This document shows, piece by piece, positions 34,395 through 42,397 of a stretch of DNA of 64,000 bases. The translations under genes were made by a program, and so were the position numbers. Position 1 is the stretch's first letter, and the number at the start of each line of letters is the position of its first letter. The stretch comes from CF-46 sp963760735. GTDB lineage: Bacteria; Chloroflexota; Limnocylindria; Limnocylindrales; CSP1-4. Location of the stretch: the NCBI GenBank assembly GCA_963760735.1, contig CAVXEB010000002.1:310001-374000 (forward strand), in the 5' to 3' direction. The notes under the pieces were generated by a model. That model searched no databases, had not been told where the DNA came from, and saw only the letters and a list, made by a program, of their open reading frames with translations.

Positions 34395-35246
34395 ATGCCG
34401 CGAAACGTCCGAGGTGCGCTCCTGCAGGCGAGCTGGACCGGCGACAAGGAATCGATGATCCAGAAGCACGAGGGGGCGGCCCATGAGGCGTCGAAGCAGG
34501 GCGCCCAGGTGATGCTCTTCCAGGAGCTCTTCTACGGGCCCTACTTCTGCCAGGTCCAGGATCCGCAGTACTACAGCTACACGGAGCTGATCCCCGACGG
34601 CCCGACGACGAAGCGGATGCAGGACCTCGCGAAGCAGACCGGCATGGTCCTCGTCGTGCCGATGTACGAGGAGGACGACAAGGCGTCGGGCATCTACTAC
34701 AACACGGCGGCCGTGATCGACGCCGACGGGTCGTACCTCGGCAAGTACCGCAAGACCCACATCCCGCACGTCAAGGGCTTCTGGGAGAAGTTCTACTTCC
34801 GGCCCGGCAACCTCGGCTACCCGGTCTTCGAGACCGCGGTCGGCAAGGTCGGCGTCTACATCTGCTACGACCGCCACTTTCCCGAGGGCGCCCGGGCGCT
34901 GGGCCTCAACGGCGCGGAGATGGTCTTCATCCCGAGCGCGACGTCGCGCGGCCTGAGCGAGTACCTGTGGCGGATCGAGCAGGTTTCCCACGCGGTCGCG
35001 AACGGCTACTTCGTCGGGACGATCAACCGGGTCGGGATCGAGGCCGAGATCGGCGACGACGACTTCTACGGCCAGAGCTACTTCGTCGACCCGCGCGGCC
35101 AGTTCATCGGCGATCTGGGCTCCGCCCACGACGAGGAGCTGATCGTCCGCGACATGGACCTCGACAAGATCACCGAGGTCCGCCAGACGTGGCAGTTCTA
35201 CCGGGACCGCCGGCCGGACGCCTACGACGACCTCGTGAGGCCGTAG
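34395..35246 (+). CDS. Nitrilase-superfamily N-carbamoyl amidohydrolase (beta-ureidopropionase-like)
   Basis: The 283-residue enzyme has the nitrilase catalytic triad Glu44 (LFQELF), Lys120 (KYRKTHIP) and Cys157 (VGVYICYDRHFPEGAR). The sequence around the Cys and the FWEKFYFRPGN segment resemble N-carbamoyl-beta-alanine or putrescine amidohydrolases. With a dihydropyrimidinase 2 kb downstream the likeliest reaction is N-carbamoyl-beta-alanine to beta-alanine, CO2 and ammonia. N-carbamoyl-D-amino acid hydrolysis is the alternative. ATG 34395 follows a GAGGTGG site; the LLM gene begins 31 bases after the stop. Confidence 0.87.
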   Translation: MPRNVRGALLQASWTGDKESMIQKHEGAAHEASKQGAQVMLFQELFYGPYFCQVQDPQYYSYTELIPDGPTTKRMQDLAKQTGMVLVVPMYEEDDKASGIYYNTAAVIDADGSYLGKYRKTHIPHVKGFWEKFYFRPGNLGYPVFETAVGKVGVYICYDRHFPEGARALGLNGAEMVFIPSATSRGLSEYLWRIEQVSHAVANGYFVGTINRVGIEAEIGDDDFYGQSYFVDPRGQFIGDLGSAHDEELIVRDMDLDKITEVRQTWQFYRDRRPDAYDDLVRP

Positions 35247-35276
35247 CGCCGCCGAGCGGAACCCGGAGGGGCTCGC

Positions 35277-36275
35277 ATGGATTTCGGCTTCACGCTGAAA
35301 CCCGAGAACTCGATCCAGCGGACGATCGCCCTGACGCGCCAGGCCGAGTCGGCCGGCTTCAGCGCGGGCTGGCTGTTCGACTCGCACGTGCTCTGGCGAG
35401 ACCCCTACCCGCTCCTGACCCTGATGGCCCAGGCAACCGCGCGGTTGCGGCTCGGGACATGCGTCACGAACCCCGGGACCCGCGAGCCGAGTGTCACCGC
35501 ATCCATGCTCGCGACGCTCGACGAGCTGAGCGAGGGGCGGATGGATCTCGGCATCGGCCGGGGCGACTCCGCCCGCCGGGTGCTCGGCAAGCCGCCGACG
35601 ACGATGGCGACGCTCGAGGAGGCGATCACCGTCATCCGCGCGCTCGTCGCCGGAGAGACGATCGCGTACGAGGGCACGGACCTCCATTTCCCGTGGACCC
35701 GCGGCTGGGACCTCCCGGTCTGGGTCGCGGGCTATGGGCCGATGGCCCTCGCGATGACCGGCCGGGTCGCCGACGGCGTGATCCTCCAGCTGGCCGACCC
35801 GGACCTGATCGCCTGGTTCGTCGCCCAGGTCCGTGACGCAGAGGCCGCCGCCGGCCGGCCGGCCGGCTCGGTCAAGGTCCAGGCGGCGGCGCCCGCCCAT
35901 GTCGGCGACCTCGCCGACTGCCGCGAACGAACTCGCTGGTTCCCGGCCCTCGTCAGCAACCACGTCGTCGATCTCGTGAACAAGTACCCCCGCGAGCAGC
36001 TCCCGGAGTCCCTGACGGGCTACGTCCGCGACCGGGAGGGCTACGACTACCTCCACCACGCCGAGGTCGGCTCGTCCAATGCCGGCTTCGTCGGCGACGA
36101 GGTCACCGACCGGTTCTGCGTCCTGGGCTCGATCGACGACCATGTCGCGAAGCTCCGCCGGCTCGAGGCGGCCGGCGTCGACCAGTTCAACATCTACCTG
36201 ATGAACGGCGACGAGGAGGGGGTCCTCGACGCGTACGGGCAGGAGATCATCCCGGCCGTCCGCGCCGCCTCCTGA
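35277..36275 (+). CDS. LLM-class flavin/F420-dependent oxidoreductase
   Basis: The 332-residue protein is a luciferase-like TIM-barrel oxidoreductase: MDFGFTLKPEN, ESAGFSAGWLFDSHVLWRDP, RLRLGTCVTNPGTREPSVTA, GRMDLGIGRGDSARRVLGK and PVWVAGYGPMALAMTGRVAD. It most resembles the CPS_4043-type subgroup, often found near dihydropyrimidinase and nitrilase-type genes (recalled from family knowledge, not checked). It likely uses F420 or FMN in hydride transfer. Sitting between an N-carbamoyl amidohydrolase and a dihydropyrimidinase, it may reduce a pyrimidine or related ring. That role is hypothesis; cofactor choice cannot be proved from sequence. Confidence 0.82.
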   Translation: MDFGFTLKPENSIQRTIALTRQAESAGFSAGWLFDSHVLWRDPYPLLTLMAQATARLRLGTCVTNPGTREPSVTASMLATLDELSEGRMDLGIGRGDSARRVLGKPPTTMATLEEAITVIRALVAGETIAYEGTDLHFPWTRGWDLPVWVAGYGPMALAMTGRVADGVILQLADPDLIAWFVAQVRDAEAAAGRPAGSVKVQAAAPAHVGDLADCRERTRWFPALVSNHVVDLVNKYPREQLPESLTGYVRDREGYDYLHHAEVGSSNAGFVGDEVTDRFCVLGSIDDHVAKLRRLEAAGVDQFNIYLMNGDEEGVLDAYGQEIIPAVRAAS

Positions 36276-36413
36276 TCCTCACCCCGCGTAAGGCGCCGGG
36301 GACACCCTCCGGACCTTCGTCCGGGCCCGACCGTGGCCAACACGTCAGGCTGGACGACGGGACCCTCCGGCGAGCACGATTCCGGCCCGATGACATGCCT
36401 GGAGGGCAGATCG

Positions 36414-36605
36414 ATGACGGTGCTTGCGTTGCGCAGGAAGACCGACCCGTGGTGGGACCTGGACGGCGACGCCGCCCGGCGCGCACGGTTCCGCCGGCGC
36501 CTGAAGGGTGACGCCGCCTTTCTCATCGCCGAGATCGCCATCGGTCTCACGATGGCCATGTGGCTCCTTCGGATGGACCCCGGCCTCAACCCGTTCATCG
36601 GCTGA
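36414..36605 (+). CDS. Small membrane protein with WDLDG motif, copy 1
   Basis: A 63-residue protein: N-terminal TDPWWDLDGDAARRARFRRR (about 12-31), then one hydrophobic helix (about 36-55, FLIAEIAIGLTMAMWLL) and a short tail. GGAGGG lies seven bases before ATG 36414. The basic, Arg-rich segment before the helix predicts N-in topology. It is paralogous to the protein at 36783-37064, including part of the upstream region, so they arose by tandem duplication. They sit inside the catabolic island between the LLM gene and the dihydropyrimidinase. No known family. Confidence 0.65.
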   Translation: MTVLALRRKTDPWWDLDGDAARRARFRRRLKGDAAFLIAEIAIGLTMAMWLLRMDPGLNPFIG

Positions 36606-36782
36606 GCCCCGGCCCATCCGCCGGCAGCGTCGCCCGGTGCCGCGACGCACCACGTTGCGCTGGCGCCGGTGCGGTCCGCGCCGGTCCGATGGGGTCCCTG
36701 GTCGGAACGGGGGACTGGCGCAGGGGCCCTCGGCGCGGTCACGATCAAGGCGCTTCCCAGGCTCGCTCCGGAGGACCCTTCC

Positions 36783-37064
36783 GTGCCCCAGCTCACCCGT
36801 TCCGCCGGCGATCACGATCCGTTCTGGGACCTGGACGGCAAGGGCGCCCGGCGCTCCCGTCTCCGCCGCCGGTTCGTGCGGTCCACGGTCGCCCTGATCG
36901 CGATCCTCGCGATCGCCGTGCTGGTCACCCGGTTGCCGACGGTCGACCCGCAGTACCTGATCTCCGGCGACGGGCGGCCGATCATGGCCGGGGCGCTGCT
37001 CGCCCTCCTCGGCTCGAGCATCCTCATCGCCCTCGCCTGGATGCATCGCACCGCCGATCGCTGA
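36783..37064 (+). CDS. Small membrane protein with WDLDG motif, copy 2
   Basis: A 93-residue protein with DHDPFWDLDGKGARRSRLRR (about 10-29), a membrane helix (about 33-50, TVALIAILAIAVLVT) and, unlike copy 1, a second helix (about 67-88, MAGALLALLGSSILIALAW). GTG 36783 is preferred with GGAGG about ten bases upstream; longer in-frame starts cover the intergenic repeat. The shared DPxWDLDGxxARRxRxRRR block identifies it as a paralogue of 36414-36605. Likely an inner-membrane helper peptide; function unknown. Confidence 0.62.
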   Translation: MPQLTRSAGDHDPFWDLDGKGARRSRLRRRFVRSTVALIAILAIAVLVTRLPTVDPQYLISGDGRPIMAGALLALLGSSILIALAWMHRTADR

Positions 37065-37128
37065 TCCTCGCCTCCGCATCGGGAGCAGTCGCTATCCTCG
37101 AGGGGTCCACTCGCGAGGAGGAGGCCCG

Positions 37129-38523
37129 ATGCGCACGCTCATCACGAACGGCACGATCGTCACGGCCGATGGGTCGACGGCGGCCGACGTCCTGATCGAC
37201 GGCGAGACGATCGCCCAGATCGGAACGGACCTGGCCGCGAGCGTGAGCGCAGACGAGACGATCGACGCCGCCGGTCGATGGCTGATCCCGGGAGCGATCG
37301 ACGTCCACACCCACATGGAGCTGCCGTTCGGCGGGACGTTCGCGAAGGACACGTTCGAGACGGGGACCCGCGCGGCGGCCTTCGGCGGGACGACGACGAT
37401 CGTCGACTTCGCCGTCCAGTCGCGCGGGAAGTCGCTCCGCGAGGGGCTCGACGCCTGGCACGCCAAGGCGGAGGGTAACGCCGTCGCCGACTACGGCTTC
37501 CACATGATCATGAGCGACGTCAACGACGACACCCTCGCCGAGATGGACGGCCTGGTCGCGGAGGGCGTGCCGGACTTCAAGCTGTTCACCGCCTACCCGG
37601 GCGTCTTCTACAGCGACGACGGCGCGATCTTCCGGGCGATGCAGCGGACGGCGACCAACGGCGGGCTGATCATGATGCACGCCGAGAACGGGATGGCGAT
37701 CGACGTCGTCGCGGCCGACGAGGTCGCCGCCGGCCACACCGATCCCTACTACCACGGCGTGGCCCGCTACCCGATCTTCGAGGGCGAGGCGACCAACCGG
37801 GTGATCCGCCTCGCGGAGGCGGCCGGGGCGCCCGTCTACATCGTCCACCTCTCGGCTCGCGATGCCCTGACCGCCGTCCGCGAGGCGCGCGACCGCGGCT
37901 CGATGGCGTTCGCCGAGACCTGCCCGCAGTACCTGTTCCTGTCGCTCGAGGACATGAAGGGCGGCTTCGAGGGCGCGAAGTTCGTCTGCTCGCCGCCGCT
38001 CCGCACCGCCGACCACCAGGAGGAGCTCTGGACGGGGCTCGTGAAGGACGACCTCCAGCTCGTCTCGACGGACCACTGCCCGTTCGACTTCGAGGGCCAG
38101 AAGGACCTGGGCAAGGGCGACTTCCGGAAGGTCCCGAACGGGCTGCCGGGCGTCGAGGACCGGGTCGATCTCCTTCACGACGGAGGTGTCGTCGGCGGCC
38201 GGATCACGAAGGAGCGCTGGGTCGAGATCATTGCCACGGCCCCGGCGAAGCTGTTCGGGATGTACCCGCGGAAGGGCACGGTCGCGGTCGGGTCCGACGC
38301 CGACCTCGTCGTGTACGACCCGACCGCCGAGCGCACGATCAGCGCGAAGACGCACCACATGGACGTCGACTACTCGTGCTACGAAGGACGGACGGTGCGG
38401 GGCCGGTCGGACATCGTCCTCTCGCGCGGATCGGTGATCGTCCGCGACGGCCAGTTCACCGGGCGGAAGGGCGCGGGCCGATTCGTGAAGCGCGCGACGG
38501 CCGACTACGCCCGGATCCATTGA
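37129..38523 (+). CDS. Dihydropyrimidinase / D-hydantoinase
   Basis: The 464-residue cyclic-amide hydrolase opens dihydrouracil, dihydrothymine or 5-substituted hydantoins. All binuclear metal ligands are present: His60 and His62 (DVHTHME), carboxylated Lys151 (DFKLFTAYPG), His184 (MMHAENG), His240 (YIVHLSARDA) and Asp315 (VSTDHCPF); Tyr156 is the catalytic tyrosine. Length and motifs are standard. GAGGAGGAGG immediately precedes ATG 37129. It follows the amidohydrolase-LLM pair and two small proteins in the same direction, giving a consistent pyrimidine/hydantoin breakdown set. The RsbW-like gene follows within 30 bases. Confidence 0.93.
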   Translation: MRTLITNGTIVTADGSTAADVLIDGETIAQIGTDLAASVSADETIDAAGRWLIPGAIDVHTHMELPFGGTFAKDTFETGTRAAAFGGTTTIVDFAVQSRGKSLREGLDAWHAKAEGNAVADYGFHMIMSDVNDDTLAEMDGLVAEGVPDFKLFTAYPGVFYSDDGAIFRAMQRTATNGGLIMMHAENGMAIDVVAADEVAAGHTDPYYHGVARYPIFEGEATNRVIRLAEAAGAPVYIVHLSARDALTAVREARDRGSMAFAETCPQYLFLSLEDMKGGFEGAKFVCSPPLRTADHQEELWTGLVKDDLQLVSTDHCPFDFEGQKDLGKGDFRKVPNGLPGVEDRVDLLHDGGVVGGRITKERWVEIIATAPAKLFGMYPRKGTVAVGSDADLVVYDPTAERTISAKTHHMDVDYSCYEGRTVRGRSDIVLSRGSVIVRDGQFTGRKGAGRFVKRATADYARIH

Positions 38524-38552
38524 CGACGGTCGAGCGGACGACCGGCAATCCG

Positions 38553-39029
38553 ATGGCCGAGAGCGCGGCGGCGGCCCTCACGGTCGACGCCGACGCGGAA
38601 CGACTGGCGGACATCCGCGCGTTCATCCGGCGCGTGGCGGCCGAGGCCGGTGCGACCGACGAGGCGACCGCCGACCTTGTCCAGGCCGTCGACGAGCTCG
38701 CCTGCAACGTCATCACCCATGGCTACGTCGGCCCGTCCGGCCCGATCGAGGTGGTCGCCGACGCCAAGGACGCGGTCATCCGCATCCGGATCCGCGACGA
38801 GGCGCCGGCCTTCGATCCGACGACCGTTCCCGAGCCTCGGCTGGACCTGCCGCTCAGCCAGCGGCCGTTCGGCGGGATGGGGATCCATCTCGCGCGGGCC
38901 CTGACGGACGGGTTCGACCACCGTATCCTGCCGAGTGGCGGCAACGAGGTGACCCTGACCAAGCGGCTTCGGCCGACCGAGCCCGAGGAGGGCCACGATG
39001 GACATCACGACCGAGCGCCCGACCGCTGA
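38553..39029 (+). CDS. RsbW/SpoIIAB-like serine-kinase/anti-sigma ATPase
   Basis: A 158-residue GHKL-fold protein (HATPase_c_2): DLVQAVDELACNVITHGY is the N box, IRIRDEAPAFDP the G1 region and GGMGIHLARAL the G2 loop. In partner-switching modules such proteins bind a sigma factor or phosphorylate a STAS antagonist on Ser/Thr. ATG 38553 is the first good start; a TTG at 38520 overlapping the dihydropyrimidinase stop would add 11 residues. The 3' end overlaps the STAS gene by 32 bases, so the last ten residues (HDGHHDRAP) are unlikely to belong to the fold. Confidence 0.8.
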   Translation: MAESAAAALTVDADAERLADIRAFIRRVAAEAGATDEATADLVQAVDELACNVITHGYVGPSGPIEVVADAKDAVIRIRIRDEAPAFDPTTVPEPRLDLPLSQRPFGGMGIHLARALTDGFDHRILPSGGNEVTLTKRLRPTEPEEGHDGHHDRAPDR

Positions 39030-39408
39030 CGTCGCGGTCATCGCCCTCGCCGGCGAGCTCGATGGCTCGAACTTCGAGGAGGTGATCGAGGTCGGGCGGA
39101 CGGTCGTCGCCGACGGCGCGTCGAAGGTCGTGATGGACCTCGCCGAACTGACGTACATGGGCAGCTCGGGGCTCGTGGCGATCCACTCCATCGCCCTCCT
39201 GACCCAGGGCCGCGAGCCGGTCTCGCCAGAGCACGGCTGGCAGGCGATCCACGATATCGGCAGCGAGGCCGATGACGACGCCGACGCGACGCTCCTCCTG
39301 GCGGGGCCCGCACCCGCGGTCAGTCGCGTCCTCGAGCGGAGCGGAATGGCGAGCCTCTTCCCGGTCCTCGCCGATCGGGACGCCGCGGTCGCAGCGGCCT
39401 CCTCCTGA
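38998..39408 (+). CDS. STAS-domain anti-sigma factor antagonist (RsbV-like) with insertion
   Basis: The 136-residue protein is a STAS domain: VIALAGELDGSNFEE, VVMDLAELTYMGSSGLVAIH with candidate phospho-acceptor Ser56 (or Ser57), and the C-terminal helix region. Normal antagonists are about 100-115 residues; here about 25 residues (REPVSPEHGWQAIHDIGSEA and following Asp-rich residues) are inserted before the strand LLLAGP. GAGGAGGG precedes ATG 38998. Dephosphorylated antagonist would sequester the RsbW-like kinase encoded just upstream. Confidence 0.85.
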   Translation: MDITTERPTADVAVIALAGELDGSNFEEVIEVGRTVVADGASKVVMDLAELTYMGSSGLVAIHSIALLTQGREPVSPEHGWQAIHDIGSEADDDADATLLLAGPAPAVSRVLERSGMASLFPVLADRDAAVAAASS

Positions 39409-39425
39409 CGCGGTCCGCCCGCCCC

Positions 39426-40988
39426 GTGGCCGCCGCGGCACTCGGCAGGCTGATCGAGCCGGCGGCCATCGAGGCGCTCCTCAGCGCGGCGGCCGGGCTG
39501 TCACCCGACAGCACGATCGAGGTCCGCGACGCTCACGGGGAGCGGTTCGCCGCGCACGGCGACGTCGTGCAGCCCGGACGCCCGACGTCCAGTCGATCGA
39601 TCGTCCTCGGCGGCGAGGCTGTCGGCACGGTCGTCGTCACGGGCTCGGCGCCGGCCGACGTGCTCGACGCGATGGCCACGACCGTCGCGGCGGCACTCTC
39701 CGTGGCGGTCGCGGAGGCGTCGGCGCGGCGAGCGGTGACGGCGGCCGCGCTCGACGATCTCCGCGAGCTGTCGCTCCTGTCCAGGCTGGCGGAAACCATC
39801 GGGGCGGTGGTCGAGCCCGAGCAGATCGCCGGACGGGTCCTCGAGACGATCGCCCGGCCGCTCCACGCGGATGTCGCGCTCGTCCTGCCGCCCGATGCCG
39901 ACGGCGCGACGGCTCCGCCGATCGTGGCCGCGGTCGGCGATCCGGGCGACGTCGACCGGCTGGCTCGCGACGCGCGGGAGCTCGTCGCCCGGCTCAGCGC
40001 CGAGGATCCGATCCTGGGGACGTGCGCCGATCTCGATCGACCGGCGTCGACCGACGCGTTCGGATCGCTCCTCGCCGCCGTCGTGCGGACGACCCGCGGC
40101 ACCCAGGGCGCGATCGTCCTCGGCCGGCGACCCTCGGCCGCCCGCTTCGGCGACACCGACCGCCGGCTGCTGGCAGCGGTCGCCAGCGAGACGGCGATCG
40201 CCCTCGAGCGGAGCGCGCTCCAGCGCGAGATCCTCGGCCGGCGCCGGCTGGATGACGAGCTGGCGATCGGCCGGAGGATCCAGCTCTCGCTGATGCCCCG
40301 CCGGTTCCCGACCGTGCCCGGCTGGGAGATCGCGGCGGCATACGAGGCGGCCCGGGAGATCGGCGGCGACTTCTACGACGTCTTCCCGCTCCGGGACGAG
40401 CCAGGGTGTCTCGCGTTCACCGTCGCCGACGTGACGGGCAAGGGCATCCCGGCCGCGATCCTCATGGCCGACGTCCGGGGGCTGATCCATGCGGCCGCCG
40501 ACCACGGCGTCGATCCCGTCGAGACGCTGACCCGCGTGAACCGGATCCTCATCGACGAGCGGGCGACGTCGCTCTTCGTGACGGTCGTTCTCGGGGTGTT
40601 TGACAGCGCGACCGGCGACCTGACCCTGTCGAGCGCCGGGCACGACCCGATCCACGTCCTGCGCGCCGACGGCAGCCTGACGAGGCTCGAGCCGACGGGT
40701 CGGCTGATCGGGATGGTGGCGGACATCCGGGCCGGCGCGATCGAGACGGTCGTCGGCTCCGGTGACGCGATCGTCGCCCACACGGACGGCATCACCGAGG
40801 CGCGTTCGCCCGACGGCGCCTTCTTCGGCGAGGAGCGGTTCGCGACGCTGCTGTCGTCGCTCGCGGGACGATCGGCCGCGGACATCGTCGAGGCGGTCAT
40901 CGCCGAGGTGACCGGGTTCCGCGCGGGCGCCGAGGCGTCGGACGACCTGACGCTCCTCGTCCTGCGCCGTGGTTCCGATCCGGGCTAG
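39426..40988 (+). CDS. GAF-PP2C (RsbU/SpoIIE-type) serine phosphatase
   Basis: The 520-residue protein has an N-terminal sensory part (about 1-120), a GAF-like domain (about 125-275) and a C-terminal PP2C/SpoIIE phosphatase (about 300-515). The metal-binding acids are in GGDFYDVFPL, VADVTGKGIP, HTDGITEA and SDDLTLLVL. It should dephosphorylate the STAS protein encoded 17 bases upstream and so trigger the partner switch. The start is GTG 39426. No sigma-B or sporulation sigma gene lies within the window, so the final output is unknown. Confidence 0.87.
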   Translation: MAAAALGRLIEPAAIEALLSAAAGLSPDSTIEVRDAHGERFAAHGDVVQPGRPTSSRSIVLGGEAVGTVVVTGSAPADVLDAMATTVAAALSVAVAEASARRAVTAAALDDLRELSLLSRLAETIGAVVEPEQIAGRVLETIARPLHADVALVLPPDADGATAPPIVAAVGDPGDVDRLARDARELVARLSAEDPILGTCADLDRPASTDAFGSLLAAVVRTTRGTQGAIVLGRRPSAARFGDTDRRLLAAVASETAIALERSALQREILGRRRLDDELAIGRRIQLSLMPRRFPTVPGWEIAAAYEAAREIGGDFYDVFPLRDEPGCLAFTVADVTGKGIPAAILMADVRGLIHAAADHGVDPVETLTRVNRILIDERATSLFVTVVLGVFDSATGDLTLSSAGHDPIHVLRADGSLTRLEPTGRLIGMVADIRAGAIETVVGSGDAIVAHTDGITEARSPDGAFFGEERFATLLSSLAGRSAADIVEAVIAEVTGFRAGAEASDDLTLLVLRRGSDPG

Positions 40989-41025
40989 ACTCGGGACCAT
41001 CCCCGCTCCCGGACGCAGAGGTCGC

Positions 41026-41247
41026 ATGCCCCCGGATCTCCTGATGCCCGCGTTCGTCGTGACGCTCGTCGCCAACGCGATCCTCATCCTGGTCGCGATG
41101 CGGACCCTGGTCGTCCACGGCGATCCGGACGACCGCACGCCACGGCTCGATCCGACCCCCGGAACGACCCGCCCGACCCCGACGGCGATCCTTGACCCGA
41201 AATCCCGGCCGAGCCCCTCCTCGACGACGTCCTCGACGGCCGACTGA
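41026..41247 (+). CDS. Small single-span membrane protein
   Basis: A 73-residue protein with one membrane helix (about 8-25, FVVTLVANAILILVAM) and a Pro/Thr/Asp/Ser-rich tail. ATG 41026 follows GCAGAGG. It starts 38 bases after the phosphatase gene and ends one base before the convergent Lgt-like stop. No family recognised; it could be an accessory to the partner-switch module or unrelated. Confidence 0.5.
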   Translation: MPPDLLMPAFVVTLVANAILILVAMRTLVVHGDPDDRTPRLDPTPGTTRPTPTAILDPKSRPSPSSTTSSTAD

Positions 41248-42093
41248 TCAGGCCGGCTGCGGGCTCTCGACGGCGGGCCGATCGTCGCTCGTCTCGCCCC
41301 GACCACGACCGCGCGCCACGACCACGACCAGGAGGACCAGCGAGCCCGCGACCACGACGAGATCGATGACCTGCTCGGTCCGGACCGACCCGATCGCAAG
41401 CGGATCTCGCCACGTCGTGGCGACGACGACCCGGACCGCGGCCCACGCGGCCAGGGCGACGAGGAAGGCTCGCCCGTCGGGCCGGCGGAGGAGCGGCGAC
41501 CCGATGGCGACGACCATCACGGCGGCCACGACGAGCGTCGCGAACCCTTCGAGCGCCTGTGACGGGATCGATGGGATCGCCGGTCCGAGCGAGCCCCACG
41601 GACCCGGTCCCAGGTAGGCCGTCGCCGGGTCGCCGGTCGTCGGCTGGCCCTGGCCCGTCCCGCCGAGGATCATGGCCAGCTTGCCGGCGCCGGCCGCGAT
41701 GAGCATCGGCAGCGCCCCGACGTGGAGCCACCGGCCCGGCCGGCCGTCGAGGAGCGCGCCGACGAGCGCCCCGGTGATCGCCCCACCCACGACGCCGAGG
41801 GTCAGCTGCAGGCTGCCGACGGCCGGGTCGACGATCCGGCTCGGGTCCTCCTGGAAGAACGCCGGGTGGAGCAGCAGGTAGCCGAGCCGTCCACCGATCA
41901 CGGCGCCGGGCACGACGCCGAGGACCACGAACAGCAGGTCGTCCTCGCGGAGGTGCATCGTCCGGACGATCAGCCCGGCGACGACGAGGGCCAGGAAGAT
42001 CGCCACCGCGACCCCGATCGTCTCCCAGCGGACGACCCCGTCGCCGATGTGAACCAGCGGGTCGAAGTCGAACGCGATGACGGCATCCGGCAC
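41248..42093 (-). CDS. Degenerate Lgt-like membrane protein
   Basis: The 281-residue protein keeps the outline of prolipoprotein diacylglyceryl transferase (Lgt): seven or so helices, GAVIGGRLGYLLLHPAFF and a counterpart of HPTQLYE (IPSQALEGF). But the signature GRxGNFxNxE is replaced by GKLAMILGGTGQG, so the essential Arg and Asn are missing, and the terminal RxxxExxR is not evident. A true Lgt exists at 58733-59776, so this one probably does another job at the membrane. GTG 42093 starts the family match. Promoter and leader of the neighbouring SARP gene diverge from it. Confidence 0.65.
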   Translation of the reverse strand: MPDAVIAFDFDPLVHIGDGVVRWETIGVAVAIFLALVVAGLIVRTMHLREDDLLFVVLGVVPGAVIGGRLGYLLLHPAFFQEDPSRIVDPAVGSLQLTLGVVGGAITGALVGALLDGRPGRWLHVGALPMLIAAGAGKLAMILGGTGQGQPTTGDPATAYLGPGPWGSLGPAIPSIPSQALEGFATLVVAAVMVVAIGSPLLRRPDGRAFLVALAAWAAVRVVVATTWRDPLAIGSVRTEQVIDLVVVAGSLVLLVVVVARGRGRGETSDDRPAVESPQPA

Positions 42094-42261
42094 GTTGGGC
42101 AGTGTAGCCGTGCCCGCCCGATGCCCGAACGGCCCGGAACGTTCAGCCGCACCTGTCGGCTTCCCGACACATGCAGTGTCGTCGTCCCGCTCACCGGACG
42201 GTCGCGAACGCGACCACGATTTCCGAGCGTCGGCGGTGTCTCCCTCGGAGCACGGTCGATT

Positions 42262-42374
42262 GGGACGGACGAGGGGTTGCCCGTCCCGGGGGTGAAGGTC
42301 GCCAGCTCCAGGGGGGACCGGCGACCTCAAGGCGGCAGCGCCCGGCCCCTGGGGGAAACATGGGCCGGGCGCTG
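42262..42374 (+). ncRNA. Candidate structured leader RNA: three hairpins before the BTAD regulator
   Basis: Three consecutive perfect stems occur in the 304-base gap 42094-42397: 7 bp (42262-42268/42281-42287), 8 bp (42296-42303/42320-42327) and 13 bp (42336-42348/42362-42374). G-rich single-stranded stretches follow or fill them (GGGGGTGA, GGGGGGACC, GGGGGAAAC). The last stem ends ten bases before the CGGAGG site (42384-42389) of the regulator gene (ATG 42398). A riboswitch, protein-binding leader or attenuator is possible; no known class was recognised. The first half of the gap (42094-42260) shows nothing else. Confidence 0.45.
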
Positions 42375-42397
42375 ATCGCCGTCGCGGAGGCAATGCG

